DNA from: Modestobacter marinus
GTDB taxonomy: Bacteria > Actinomycetota > Actinomycetes > Mycobacteriales > Geodermatophilaceae
NCBI RefSeq assembly: GCF_011758655.1
Contig: NZ_JAAMPA010000001.1
Coordinates: 1,922,001 to 1,986,000, forward strand
Direction: 5' to 3'
Length of the DNA: 64,000 nucleotides
Shown: positions 8,395-16,869 of the stretch, one piece after another
Position numbering within the stretch: the stretch's first letter is position 1
Layout of the letters: the number at the start of each line of letters is the position of its first letter
Translations under genes and position numbers: made by a program
Notes under the pieces: generated by a model
The model's input: the letters and a program-made list of their open reading frames with translations, nothing else
Database searches by the model: none
What the model was told of the DNA's origin: nothing

Positions 8395-8771
8395 CTGGCA
8401 ACACCCCAAACGCTCGCCGACCGTCCTCATCCGGACAGCGCTCGTGGCGGCGGGTGAAAGGCCGTGGACCGCGATTCCGATACCTGCGGGGGCCGCATCA
8501 GGAATGGCGGGCGCAACATGCCGAAGTGCAATGCCCAGATCTGGATGACCGCACCGCGATCCAGGGAAATGCCAGTTCAGAGCCGTGTAGATGTCGACAA
8601 GGCGGCTGCTGAGAGGCCGGTCATCGACCGTTCGGGTGCCTTGCACAACGATTCGGTGACGGGACCGTGATGACGGTGTGAAAGCGCGTCGTCCGGCGCG
8701 TCGGGCGCCCTAGTTTTTGGCATGTCCGCGGCGCTTCCCCAGCCGCGACGGACCGCACCGAGGAGCCCCTT
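8395..8771. other. Intergenic region with no recognised gene
   Basis: About 375 bases. A 68-codon frame (8464-8670) has unconvincing composition and no ribosome site. The segment just before the next gene contains TAGTTTTTGG (8711-8720), which could hold a -10 element. Nothing else is seen. Confidence 0.4.
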
Positions 8772-9008
8772 GTGACCACCGCGCTCGACCAGGCGCCGCC
8801 CCCGTCGTCCCGTTCCGGAGCCCCGGCGGAGGAGGAGCTGGACCTGGCCACCCTGCTCCAGCTCTTCGAGGCCGGCGAGGACGCCGGGGACGAGCCGAGG
8901 TCGGTGCGCGCCTCCCTGCGTGCGTCCGGCTCCTCGTTCCTCCGCTGGACGCGCGGCTCCTCGCGTCGGGCCGCGAGCTGGGGCGCCGTCCCCGGTGGGT
9001 GGCAGTGA
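8772..9008 (+). CDS. Small acidic hypothetical protein
   Basis: The protein has 78 residues. GTG 8772 has GAGGAG six to seven bases upstream. The N-terminal half is acidic and helical (EEELDLATLLQLFEAGED); the C-terminal half is basic and Ser/Arg-rich. Its stop overlaps the ATG of the next gene (TGATG at 9006-9010), the main evidence that it is translated. No family is recognised. It opens a three-gene plus-strand group ending with flagellin, although a hairpin separates the flagellin gene. Confidence 0.5.
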   Translation: MTTALDQAPPPSSRSGAPAEEELDLATLLQLFEAGEDAGDEPRSVRASLRASGSSFLRWTRGSSRRAASWGAVPGGWQ

Positions 9009-9910
9009 TGTTCATCTGGCCGGTGGTCGCCGTCGTCGGTTTCGTGGTGCTGGCCGCGCTCGTCGTGGCCCTCGCGCAGAGCTCGACCGCGCAGTACGAG
9101 TTCGAGCGCAACCAGGTGCAGGGCCAGCGCCGGCAGGCGCCGGCCGAGGCCGAGGCCGAGGTCGAGGCCGAGGTCGAGCTCGAGGTCCCGGTCGCGGTCG
9201 GCGCGGCGGCGGCCGCCGGCGGGCCGGCCGGCCGGGTCCAGCCCGCCGAGCCGGCCAACGCGGTGGCCCGGCAGCCGGTCCCGGCGCACGCCACGGCGAC
9301 GCACCCGGCGGGCCGGCAGGGCGGTGGGCAGGGCACCCCGCCGGCCTGGTGGCTGGTCGAGGAGCAGGAGGACGGCGCCCGCGAACAGGTGCTGGCGGGC
9401 CCGTTCGCCGACCCGATCGAGGCCGACTGGCTGGCGCTGTCGGCGCCGTCGGGTGCGGGCCGGGCCGTCTACGGGGTGCTGCGCTCCGACGGCCGGCTGG
9501 TCCGCCGGCAGCTGCCGGCCGAGCGGGAGTGGCTCAGCGACCTCGGGGACCAGCTCGACCGGCTGCCCGAGGAGTGGGACGGGCCGCTGGCGGACGAGGA
9601 CGAGCTCGTCTCGCTGGGGGTCGAGCTGACCGCCGCGCTGGTCGAGGCGGGGCTCCAGCTGCACGACTGCGCGGGGGAGGGCCCGGCCGGCGGCGTGTGC
9701 CTCACGCCCGAGCCCGGGCACCCGGGTGTGCTGGTCAGCTGGCACCAGCACGACCGGATGAGCCGCGACCTGGTCCGCGGGGTCGCTGCGCAGGAGGCGG
9801 TGCAGCACACGATGAACGCCGCGATCGCCGAGTGCCTGCTGCAGCTGGGCTTCGACGTCCAGCCGTTCGGCAGCGCCGGCTGCTTCCTGGTGGCCGTCGA
9901 CCCGCACTGA
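9008..9910 (+). CDS. Hypothetical single-pass membrane protein with Glu/Ala-rich linker
   Basis: The protein has 300 residues. The start overlaps the previous stop (TGATG). Residues 1-25 are a membrane segment (FIWPVVAVVGFVVLAALVVA) followed by SSTAQYEFERN. A repetitive Ala/Glu/Val linker (AEAEAEVEAEVELEV) and a Pro/Ala/Gly-rich spacer lead to a soluble domain of about 190 residues (from WWLVEEQEDG to FLVAVDPH). The N-terminal 30 residues match the small protein at 16612-16791 closely, so this is a shared membrane module. The soluble domain is unfamiliar. A stable hairpin follows. Location just upstream of flagellin raises, but does not prove, a motility link. Confidence 0.65.
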   Translation: MFIWPVVAVVGFVVLAALVVALAQSSTAQYEFERNQVQGQRRQAPAEAEAEVEAEVELEVPVAVGAAAAAGGPAGRVQPAEPANAVARQPVPAHATATHPAGRQGGGQGTPPAWWLVEEQEDGAREQVLAGPFADPIEADWLALSAPSGAGRAVYGVLRSDGRLVRRQLPAEREWLSDLGDQLDRLPEEWDGPLADEDELVSLGVELTAALVEAGLQLHDCAGEGPAGGVCLTPEPGHPGVLVSWHQHDRMSRDLVRGVAAQEAVQHTMNAAIAECLLQLGFDVQPFGSAGCFLVAVDPH

Positions 9911-9917
9911 GCGACCG

Positions 9918-9953
9918 GACGGCGGCCCGGCACGACCAGGCCGGGCCGCCGTC
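9918..9953 (+). terminator. GC-rich hairpin terminator
   Basis: The arms GACGGCGGCCCGGC and GCCGGGCCGCCGTC are perfectly complementary around an 8-base loop. The hairpin starts seven bases after the stop at 9910 and separates that gene from flagellin. Confidence 0.7.
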
Positions 9954-10003
9954 CCCATCCCGCCGCACGGCTGCGGCGGTCCGTCCGGCCATGAGGGGAC
10001 AGC

Positions 10004-11560
10004 GTGGGTCTCACCGTCACCACCGGCAGCGCGGCCAGGAGCGCCGCCCGGGTGCTGGCGACGAACGACCAGGCGCTGCGCACGTCGCTCGAGCGGCTCT
10101 CCTTGGGCCTCCGGATCAACCGGGCGGCCGACGACGCCGCCGGGCTGGCCGTCTCCGAGGGACTGCGGTCCCGGATCGGCGGGACGGTCCAGGCGCTCCG
10201 CAACGCCCGCGACGGCATCAGCGTGCTGCAGACGGCGGAGGGCGCGCTGCAGGAGAGCGCCGCGATCCTGCAGCGCATGCGCGACCTCGCCGTCCGGGCG
10301 GCCAACGACGGGGCGGTGGACGCCGCGGGCAGGTCCGCCGTCCAGGCCGAGCTCGGCCGGCTGCGGGACGAGCTGGACCGGATCGCCGGCACCACCACCT
10401 CGCACGGCAACGCCCTGCTGGACGGCACCTGGGACCGGCTCTTCCAGGTGGGCGCCGGGGTGGGCGAGACGATCGGGCTGCGCCTGGGCACCGGCACGGA
10501 CGCCGTGGCGCTCGGGCTGGCCGACGTCGACGTGACCCGGGGCGAACCGGCGGTGCGGGCCACCCGGGCGATGGGGCCGGACGGCACGGACAGCCCGACC
10601 GCCGCCGCGCTGGTCTTCGAGGGCGTGACGCTCGTGGCCGGCGGCGTCGCCTCGCTCACCGGCACCATCTCCCTCGACGGCCTCAGCCTCGACCTCGGCG
10701 CGGTGGTCCACCCCGACCCGGAGGGCGACGGCGTTCCCAACGCGGAGGCCGTGACCCAGCTGAACGCCGCCGCGCGGGCCGCCGGCTTCGGCTGGCCGCA
10801 CGACCCGTTCCTGGACGACGGCGACGACCTCCTCTTCCGCGGCCCGCTGCCCGCTGCCGACGCAACGACGGCGGACCTGGCCGCGGCCACCCCGGCGTAC
10901 GCCCCGGCGACCGGCGCACCGCCGGTGACCGTGTCGACGGTGCCCGCGCTGCCCCCGGACAGCCCGGCGGCCGGTTCGCTCGTCCTGCTCGGCGCCGCCG
11001 CGGGCGGCCAGCTCGGCCGGCTCACCGGCACGGTGTCCGTCGGCGGCCGCGGCCTGGACCTGGGCCGGGTGCGCCTCGTCGACACCACCGGCGACCAGGT
11101 GGTCTCCACCGCGGAGGCGCTGGCGCAGCTGGGCGCCGCGGCGCAGGCGGCCGGCCTCACCAGCGGGGACTCCTTCACGGTGGTCGGCGAGGACGTCGTG
11201 TTCCGCGGTCCCGTGCCCGCCGACGACGCGACGGCGGAGGAGGTGGCCGCAGCCAGCCCGGTGTACCGCCCCGCCACCGGCGCCCCGGCCGCGATCCGCG
11301 CCGTGGACCGGGCGATCGGGCTGGTGTCGGCACAGCGGGCCGAGCTGGGGGCGGTGCAGAACCGGCTCGAGCACACGATCGGCAGGCTCGGGGTGGCCCT
11401 GGAGAACGCCACGGCCGCCGAGTCGCGGATCCGGGACACCGACATGGCCCAGGAGATGACCCGCTTCGCCCGCGGCCAGGTGCTCATCCAGGCCGGCACC
11501 GCGATGCTCGCCCAGGCGAACCAGTCGGCCCAGCGCGTCCTCAGCCTGCTGCAGCCCTGA
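10004..11560 (+). CDS. fliC: Flagellin with duplicated central domain
   Basis: A 518-residue flagellar filament subunit exported by the flagellar type III apparatus. The conserved N-terminal D0/D1 region (about 1-180) has the flagellin signatures NDQALRTSLERLSLGLRINR and ADDAAGLAVSEGLRSRI. The C-terminal D1/D0 region (about 430-518) contains RIRDTDMAQEMTRFARGQV and ends SAQRVLSLLQP. The central part holds two related modules (about 201-307 and 324-428) sharing the patterns LTGTxSxxGxxLDLG, AEAxxQLxAAAxAAG, FRGPxPAxDAT and YxPATGAP, so the surface-exposed region arose by duplication. GTG 10004 has GAGGGG upstream. No other flagellar gene is in the window. The 3' end is part of a 59-bp tandem duplication. 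Confidence 0.92.
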   Translation: MGLTVTTGSAARSAARVLATNDQALRTSLERLSLGLRINRAADDAAGLAVSEGLRSRIGGTVQALRNARDGISVLQTAEGALQESAAILQRMRDLAVRAANDGAVDAAGRSAVQAELGRLRDELDRIAGTTTSHGNALLDGTWDRLFQVGAGVGETIGLRLGTGTDAVALGLADVDVTRGEPAVRATRAMGPDGTDSPTAAALVFEGVTLVAGGVASLTGTISLDGLSLDLGAVVHPDPEGDGVPNAEAVTQLNAAARAAGFGWPHDPFLDDGDDLLFRGPLPAADATTADLAAATPAYAPATGAPPVTVSTVPALPPDSPAAGSLVLLGAAAGGQLGRLTGTVSVGGRGLDLGRVRLVDTTGDQVVSTAEALAQLGAAAQAAGLTSGDSFTVVGEDVVFRGPVPADDATAEEVAAASPVYRPATGAPAAIRAVDRAIGLVSAQRAELGAVQNRLEHTIGRLGVALENATAAESRIRDTDMAQEMTRFARGQVLIQAGTAMLAQANQSAQRVLSLLQP

Positions 11561-11651
11561 CCTGCGCCGACCCCTAGGAGGCGTCGGCCCAGCGCGTCCT
11601 CAGCCTGCTGCAGCCCTGACCTGCGCCGACCCCTAGGAGGCGTCGGCCCAG
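11524..11651. repeat. 59-bp tandem duplication across two convergent gene ends
   Basis: Two exact consecutive 59-base copies (11524-11582 and 11583-11641) are followed by the first ten bases of a third. The unit contains the last codons and stop of flagellin and, on the other strand, the last codons and stop of the polymerase gene, so both gene tails are present twice. The spare copy lies between the two functional stops. Confidence 0.9.
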
Positions 11652-13306
11652 GACTGGACGACCGAGACGTCGAGCGGGAAGTCGACCGGGAACGAGCCGA
11701 ACAGCAGCCGGCCGGCCTCCGCCGCCGCCCGGCGCACCGCCGCGGTCACCTCGTCGGCGAGGTCGGCGGGGGTGTGCACCACCACCTCGTCGTGCAGGAA
11801 GAACACCAGGTGCGGGCGGTCGGTGAGCTCCCCGGCGTCCCCGAGCTGCCAGAGCCGGTTGCGCAGGTCGGCCAGCCAGCACAGCGCCCACTCCGCCCCG
11901 GTGCCCTGGACGACGAAGTTGCGGGTGAACCGGCCCCAGGCGCGCCGGTCGCGGGCCCGGTCCTCCGGCGGCACGCCGTCGTCGGACGGTTCGAGGGAGC
12001 GCTCGGCCCACGCGCCGGTCGGCGGGGGCGAGCCGCGGCCGAGGAGGGTGTGCACGACCTCGCCCCGCTCGCCGGCCCGGGCGGCCTCCTCGACCAGGCC
12101 GATGGCCCGCGGGTAGCGGCGGGCCAGCCGGGGGAGCATCCGCCCGCTCTCGCCGCGGGTGCCGCCGTACATCGCGCCGAGCATGCCCAGCTTCGCGTCG
12201 CTGCGGCTGGGCACGGTGCCGCTGTCGACCATCGCCTGGTACAGGTCCCGGGCCCGCGCGGCCCCGGCCATCGCGGTGTCGCCGCTCATCGCGGCCAGCA
12301 CGCGCGGCTCCAGCTGCGAGACGTCGGCGACGACGAACCGCCACCCCGCGTCGGCGACGGCCGCCGGACGGACCTGGGCCGGGACCGACAGCGCTCCGCC
12401 GCCGGAGGACGCCCACCGGCCGGTGACGACCCCGCCGGGCAGGTAGGTGGGCCGGAACCGGCCGTCGCGCACCCAGCTGTCCAGCCACGCCCAGCCGTTC
12501 GCCGCCAGCAGCCGGGACAGCTTCTTGTACTCCAGCAGCGGCGGGATGCCCGGGTGGTCCAGCTGCTCCAGCGTCCAGGACCGGGTGTCGGCGACCGGCA
12601 GCCCCGCGGCCTGCAGCGCCCGGAGCAGCTCGCCGGGGGAGTCCGGGTTCAGCTGCGGCGCCCCCAGGGCGCCGCGGATCTCCGGCACGAGCCGCTCCAG
12701 CTGCGCCGGCCGCTGCCCGCGCGGCGGCCGTGGGCCCATCAGCTCGGTCAGCAGCCGGTCGTGGACGTCGGCGCGCCAGGGCAGCCCGGCGTGCGTCATC
12801 TCCGCGGCCACCAGGGCACCGGAAGACTCCGCGGCGAGCAGCAGGGCCAGCCGGCCGCGGTGCGGCGCCGCGGCCAGGGCCGCCTGCTGCCGGTCGTGCT
12901 CGGCGCCCGGGTCGAGCCGGTCGGCCAGGTCGTCCAGGGCGAAGAGGGCAGGGTCCTCGGCGGCGACCGGCGCCAGCGCGTCCCAGGCGGCGGCGTCGTC
13001 CCCGGCGAGGAAGGCCTGGTCGACGAAGGGGGAGTGGCGCAGCAGCGCCCGGCTCAACCGCAGGTCCGTGCATCGCTCCACCCGCACCCCGGCCGCCAGC
13101 AGCTGCGGGTACCAGCGGGTGGTGTCGTCCCAGACCCACCGGGTGTGGGGGTGCTGCCGGACGAACCCGGGCAGCTCCGCCTCCGGCAGCCGCACCGGAA
13201 CACCGGCGCCGGAGAGCGGCTGGGCGTGGACCTTGCCGGGCGCCGGGCGCACGAGCAGCACCCGCTCCGGGACGCCGCCGTCCCGCGCCGGCCCGCCCGA
13301 GCTCAC
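11633..13306 (-). CDS. PolA-like bifunctional 3'-5' exonuclease/DNA polymerase
   Basis: The protein has 557 residues and starts at GTG 13306; longer frames are shadow-like. It is a family A polymerase without the N-terminal 5'-nuclease domain of true PolA. An N-terminal region of about 190 residues occupies the exonuclease position. The polymerase half has motif A (DVSQLEPRVLAAMSGD), motif B-like RSDAKLGMLGAMYGG and motif C FFLHDEVVVH. This is the short actinobacterial paralogue of PolA, thought to act in DNA repair; its physiological role is not settled. It is convergent with flagellin, and its stop lies in the 59-bp duplication, where a second decoy copy of the C-terminal codons (RWADAS) exists at 11574. 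Confidence 0.85.
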   Translation of the reverse strand: MSSGGPARDGGVPERVLLVRPAPGKVHAQPLSGAGVPVRLPEAELPGFVRQHPHTRWVWDDTTRWYPQLLAAGVRVERCTDLRLSRALLRHSPFVDQAFLAGDDAAAWDALAPVAAEDPALFALDDLADRLDPGAEHDRQQAALAAAPHRGRLALLLAAESSGALVAAEMTHAGLPWRADVHDRLLTELMGPRPPRGQRPAQLERLVPEIRGALGAPQLNPDSPGELLRALQAAGLPVADTRSWTLEQLDHPGIPPLLEYKKLSRLLAANGWAWLDSWVRDGRFRPTYLPGGVVTGRWASSGGGALSVPAQVRPAAVADAGWRFVVADVSQLEPRVLAAMSGDTAMAGAARARDLYQAMVDSGTVPSRSDAKLGMLGAMYGGTRGESGRMLPRLARRYPRAIGLVEEAARAGERGEVVHTLLGRGSPPPTGAWAERSLEPSDDGVPPEDRARDRRAWGRFTRNFVVQGTGAEWALCWLADLRNRLWQLGDAGELTDRPHLVFFLHDEVVVHTPADLADEVTAAVRRAAAEAGRLLFGSFPVDFPLDVSVVQSWADAS

Positions 13307-13341
13307 CCCGTCAGTGTGCGGGACGGGTACGACGCGACCGC

Positions 13342-13560
13342 TCAGCTGCCGTACTGACAGGCCGGGCAGAGGCCGGTGTCGTCCGGCACGTCCTCCACCG
13401 GCACCACCTGGACGTACGTGCCGCACAGGGCCGGCACGTCCTCGTGCGACTCCATCGCCGGACGGCCGACGGCCGCGTCGACCGCGTGCAGCGGCCCGGC
13501 CAGCTTCTCGCCCACCGGGTCCTGCGCCGTCCGCCGGGCCCGCCCGATCACGTTCGCCAT
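13342..13560 (-). CDS. Small hypothetical protein with C-terminal cysteine pair
   Basis: The protein has 72 residues. The upstream in-frame extension is Arg/Gly/Pro-rich, so ATG 13560 (MANVIGRARRTAQDPVGEK) is taken as the start. The C-terminal half holds LCGTYVQVV and LCPACQYGS, suggesting a small metal-binding knuckle. It lies 35 bases upstream of the polymerase gene on the same strand and could share its transcript. The family is not recognised. Confidence 0.55.
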   Translation of the reverse strand: MANVIGRARRTAQDPVGEKLAGPLHAVDAAVGRPAMESHEDVPALCGTYVQVVPVEDVPDDTGLCPACQYGS

Positions 13561-13682
13561 GGCCGCCACTCTCCCACCCGCGCCCGCGGGGCCCGGCCGG
13601 CGCATGGGACGGACCGGTCCCGGGCAGGAGCCGGGTCCGTCCCAGCCACGGACGCCGCACCGCCGCACCGCAGGAGCCACCG

Positions 13683-14393
13683 ATGTCCCGATCGATCGCC
13701 GACCAGACCGTCGAGGAGCTCGGCGGGCCGGGCAGCGTCCTCACCCGCCAGCGCGCGGACCACGAGCAGCTGGACCGGCTGCTGCACGAGCTCGACGGCA
13801 CCACCGGCACCGCGCAGGAGCGGGTGCTGCGCCGGATCGACCGGCTGGTGTTCAGCCACGCCTTCGCCGAGGAGACCGTGCTCTGGCCGGTGGTCCGGCG
13901 GGTGCTGCCCGACGGCGATGCGCTGACCCGCCAGGTCGAGGAGGAGCACCAGGAGGTCAACGAGCTGGTCGGCGAGCTGGAGACGCTCCCGCACGAGGAC
14001 CCGCGCCGGGCCGCCGCGCTGTCCCGACTGGTCCAGGTGCTGCGGGAGGACGTGCGGGACGAGGAGGACGAGATGTTCCCCCGCCTGCAGGCGGCCGTGG
14101 ACGTCGAGGAGCTGCGCCGGCTGGGCCGCCGGTGGCAGCTCATGCGACTGGTCTCCCCGACCCGGCCGCACCCGACCGTGTCCCGCCGTCCCCCGGGCAA
14201 CGCCCTCTCCGGGCTCCCGCTGTCGGTGCTCGACCGCACCCGTGACCTGGTCGACGCGGGCGTGCAGCACGCCCCGGCCCGGGTCGCCCCGGCCGGGCAG
14301 GTGGTCAGCCGCGGGCTGGCCACCGTCGCCGGCTGGGTGGAGCGGGTGCCGGCGGCCCGCCGCGGCGACGGCGGCCAGTCGACCAGCCGGTGA
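13683..14393 (+). CDS. Hemerythrin HHE-domain protein
   Basis: The protein has 236 residues. The N-terminal 150 residues form a hemerythrin-like four-helix bundle with candidate metal ligands H27 (RADHEQL), H59/E63 (FSHAFAEE) and H89 (EEEHQEVNEL), followed by DEEDEMFPRL, where the family usually has the last ligand pair. Such proteins bind a di-iron centre and sense or detoxify oxygen or nitric oxide. Residues 150-236 are a basic, Pro-rich tail of unknown role. ATG 13683 follows GGAGCC. It is divergent from the small Cys-pair gene. Confidence 0.8.
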   Translation: MSRSIADQTVEELGGPGSVLTRQRADHEQLDRLLHELDGTTGTAQERVLRRIDRLVFSHAFAEETVLWPVVRRVLPDGDALTRQVEEEHQEVNELVGELETLPHEDPRRAAALSRLVQVLREDVRDEEDEMFPRLQAAVDVEELRRLGRRWQLMRLVSPTRPHPTVSRRPPGNALSGLPLSVLDRTRDLVDAGVQHAPARVAPAGQVVSRGLATVAGWVERVPAARRGDGGQSTSR

Positions 14394-14470
14394 GTGGCGT
14401 CGCCGGCCGCGTGGTCTGATCGCAGGGACACGGTCGGCACCGCCGCCGGCCGACGACGCGAGGGAGTCGC

Positions 14471-15220
14471 ATGTCCGGCAGCTCAGGCGAGGTCCAGCTC
14501 GAGGTCTCCGACGGCGTCGCCGTCGTCACGCTCAACGCCCCGCAGCGGCGCAACGCGCTCACCCCGGCGATGGCCGCCGAGCTGATCGCCACCTTCGACG
14601 AGGTCGACGGCCGGGACGACGTCGGCGCCCTCGTGGTCCAGGCGGTCGGGAGGTCCTTCTGCGCCGGCGGTGACGTGCAGACCCTGACCGACGCCGGCCG
14701 CGACCCGGCGGCGCCCGACGCCTACGCCGGGATGGGGGCCATCTACGACTCCTTCTTCCGGCTCGGCCAGGTCCGGGTGCCGACGATCGCCGCCGTGCGT
14801 GGCTCGGCGGTGGGCGCCGGGATGAACATGCTGCTCGCCGCCGACCTGCGCATCGTGGCCCGCGACGCCCGGCTGATCTGCGGCTTCCTCAAGCGCGGCA
14901 TCCACCCCGGGGGCGGGCACTTCGTCCTGCTGTCCCGGCTCGTCGGCCGGGAGGCGGCCGCGGCGATGGCGCTGTTCGGCGAGGAGCTCGACGGCGAGGC
15001 CGCGGTGCGGCTGGGGCTGGCCTGGGAGACCCACGACGACGACGCCGTCGAGGACCGGGCCCGGGAGCTCGCCGCCCGGGTGGCCCGGGACCCGGACCTG
15101 GCCCGGCTGGCGGTCGGCAACTTCCGCAAGGAGACCGGCCCGCCCGGGGTCAGCTGGGAGATCGCCACCCAGTTCGAGCGCCCCGCGCAGATGTGGTCGA
15201 TGCGCCGGCCGACCGACTGA
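14471..15220 (+). CDS. Enoyl-CoA hydratase/isomerase family protein
   Basis: A 249-residue crotonase-fold protein. It shows the substrate-binding loop SFCAGGDV, the second oxyanion glycine region GSAVGAGMNMLLAADLRI and the usual start EVSDGVAVVTLNAPQRRNAL. Members hydrate or isomerise acyl-CoA thioesters in fatty-acid or side-chain degradation. The loop where catalytic acids normally sit reads KRGIHPGGG, with no obvious Glu at the first site, so the exact reaction is uncertain. ATG 14471 is preceded by GAGGGAG. It is a single gene closed by a strong bidirectional hairpin. Confidence 0.85.
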   Translation: MSGSSGEVQLEVSDGVAVVTLNAPQRRNALTPAMAAELIATFDEVDGRDDVGALVVQAVGRSFCAGGDVQTLTDAGRDPAAPDAYAGMGAIYDSFFRLGQVRVPTIAAVRGSAVGAGMNMLLAADLRIVARDARLICGFLKRGIHPGGGHFVLLSRLVGREAAAAMALFGEELDGEAAVRLGLAWETHDDDAVEDRARELAARVARDPDLARLAVGNFRKETGPPGVSWEIATQFERPAQMWSMRRPTD

Positions 15221-15228
15221 GGACGCAC

Positions 15229-15262
15229 GACGGCCCCCGGTCCAGCTGGACCGGGGGCCGTC
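15229..15262. terminator. Bidirectional hairpin terminator
   Basis: Perfect 16-bp arms (GACGGCCCCCGGTCCA and its complement) are separated by GC. The hairpin lies between the convergent stops at 15220 and 15283. Confidence 0.85.
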
Positions 15263-15282
15263 GGACGACCTGCTGGGTGCGA

Positions 15283-16323
15283 TCAGGTGGTCTGCTGACG
15301 CTTCGGCTCGTCCCGGGCGTCGAGCTGGATCTCCTTCTCCGCGCGCGGGACGCCGGCCTTCAGCTCCGTCGTCCGCTCCATCTCGGCGTCGAGCTCGATG
15401 CCGAACAGCAGGGCGAGGTTGATCAGCCAGAACCAGATCAGGAAGATCACCACACCGGCCAGCGCCCCGTAGGTGGCGTTGTAGCTGCTGAAGTTCGCCA
15501 CGTAGAAGGCGAACAGCGCGGAGGCCACGACCGCCACCAGGATGGCGACGCCGGCGCCGGGGCTGACCCACTTGAAGCCACGCAGCTTGGCGTTGGGCGT
15601 CGCGTAGTAGAGGACCGCGATCATCAGGGCCAGCAGCACCAGGATGACCGGCCACTTGATCCAGGTCCAGATGGTCAGCACGGTGTCGCCCAGGCCGATC
15701 GCCTGGCCGACGGCGTCGACCACCGGGCCGCTGAGCACCAGCATCGCCAGGATCAGCGCGGCGAACAGGATGCCGATCAGCGTGACCAGCAGCTGCAGCG
15801 GCTTGAGCTTCCAGATCTTGCGGCCCTCGCGGGTCTCGTAGACCACGTTGGCCGCCCGGGTGAAGGCGCCGACGTAGCCCGAGGCCGACCAGATGGCACC
15901 GAACAGACCGAGGACCAGGCCGAACCCGGCCGCACCGGAACTGCCGGCGACCTGCTCGATCACCGGGTTCAGCGTGTCGGCCGCCTGCTCGGGCACGACC
16001 TCGGTGAGCGCGGTGGTCAGCTCTTCCGGATCAGTGAGCAGGCCGACGATCGAGGCCAGCGCGGCGAGGGCGGGGAAGAGCGCCAGCACGCCGTAGTAGG
16101 TCAGCGTGGCCGCCCAGTCGGTCAGCCCGTCCTCGCTGAACTCCTTCAGCGTGCGCTTGAGCGTGCCGCCGGTGGTGGTCTTCGTGTCCGCACCGGTCGG
16201 GGCGAAGTCGGCCCGCTCGTGCGTGATGTTGTCGTCGTCCGGCGCGATGTCTCGCTCCGGGTCGTGCTGCGCCGTGTCGCTGCGCGCCCCCTCGCGGGGG
16301 TCGCGCGCACTGGCTCCGGCCAT
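15283..16323 (-). CDS. YihY/BrkB family inner-membrane protein
   Basis: A 346-residue protein with a hydrophilic N-terminal region of about 55 residues and six predicted membrane helices (for example LTYYGVLALFPALAALASIV, LLVTLIGILFAALILAMLVL, GVVIFLIWFWLINLALLFGI). The signatures LTYYGVLALFPAL, SASGYVGAFTRAANVVY and the late WFWLINLALLFG are typical of YihY/BrkB proteins. The molecular function of the family is not established. ATG 16323 is chosen because GGAGG lies seven bases upstream. The charged C-terminus (RAEKEIQLDARDEPKRQQ) faces the cytoplasm by inference. Confidence 0.88.
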   Translation of the reverse strand: MAGASARDPREGARSDTAQHDPERDIAPDDDNITHERADFAPTGADTKTTTGGTLKRTLKEFSEDGLTDWAATLTYYGVLALFPALAALASIVGLLTDPEELTTALTEVVPEQAADTLNPVIEQVAGSSGAAGFGLVLGLFGAIWSASGYVGAFTRAANVVYETREGRKIWKLKPLQLLVTLIGILFAALILAMLVLSGPVVDAVGQAIGLGDTVLTIWTWIKWPVILVLLALMIAVLYYATPNAKLRGFKWVSPGAGVAILVAVVASALFAFYVANFSSYNATYGALAGVVIFLIWFWLINLALLFGIELDAEMERTTELKAGVPRAEKEIQLDARDEPKRQQTT

Positions 16324-16611
16324 TCGTGGCCTCCGGGGGTGTGGCGCCGTCATTGTCGAGCGCTGGATGCCCCGGCGAGGCCCCCGGCACTCCTCCAGCG
16401 GGAGAGAAACCGGCACCGGGCGGTCCCGGGTGCCGCGCGGGGTCGGCCGGTCGGCCCACCTGCCACGGCCCGTGCGAGCAGCGTCACACCTCGATCGGGT
16501 GAACATCGCGTGTGCCGGGGTTCGCGGCGGGCGGGACCGGGCAGTGGACCCCGGACGGAAGTCGCCGGGCGCGTCCCGGCGAGCCTCGACGAGAAGCATG
16601 GAGAGCGACAG

Positions 16612-16791
16612 ATGGTGTTCTGGCCGGCACTGAGCCTGATCGGGTTCCTGGTCCTCACGGCCCTGGTGATCGCGATGGGCACGCAGTCCACGGCGCGGTA
16701 CGAGGCGGAGAAGCGCGCAGCCTCCGGTGCGCGCACTCGGCACGCGGTCGGGGAGTCCCGGAGCCCGCTGCCTGCGAACGCGGTCTCCTGA
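16612..16791 (+). CDS. 59-residue single-pass membrane protein
   Basis: The sequence is a membrane helix (FWPALSLIGFLVLTALVIAM) followed by STARYEAEKRAASGARTRH and a short polar tail. The first 35 residues match the N-terminus of the protein starting at 9008 position by position (W-P, GF-VL-ALV-A, STA-YE-E), so the two share a module. ATG 16612 has only a weak purine-rich ribosome site (GAGAG). It stands alone between a YihY gene and an acyl-CoA dehydrogenase, with a strong hairpin downstream. Function unknown. Confidence 0.6.
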   Translation: MVFWPALSLIGFLVLTALVIAMGTQSTARYEAEKRAASGARTRHAVGESRSPLPANAVS

Positions 16792-16827
16792 CCCGCCGGC
16801 GCCCGACCCGGCGCCGCTGAACTGCCC

Positions 16828-16865
16828 GACGACGGCGGTCCTCCTCCCGGAGGGCCGCCGTCGTC
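16828..16865. terminator. Bidirectional hairpin terminator
   Basis: GACGACGGCGG and CCGCCGTCGTC arms enclose an inner TCCTCC/GGAGGG stem. The hairpin lies between the stop at 16791 and the convergent acyl-CoA dehydrogenase stop at 16870. Confidence 0.8.
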
Positions 16866-16869
16866 GCGT

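Noticed and set aside
8464-8670. 68-residue ORF upstream of the small acidic gene
   Set aside because: It has no ribosome site, mixed composition and no coupling to a neighbour.
8621-11374. 917-residue minus-strand open frame
   Set aside because: It is antisense to the membrane-protein and flagellin genes, with Arg/Gly/Pro-rich shadow composition.
11574-13139. Alternative minus-strand frame ending in ADAS
   Set aside because: Its matching C-terminal codons come from the 59-bp duplication; the body is the wrong frame of the polymerase gene.
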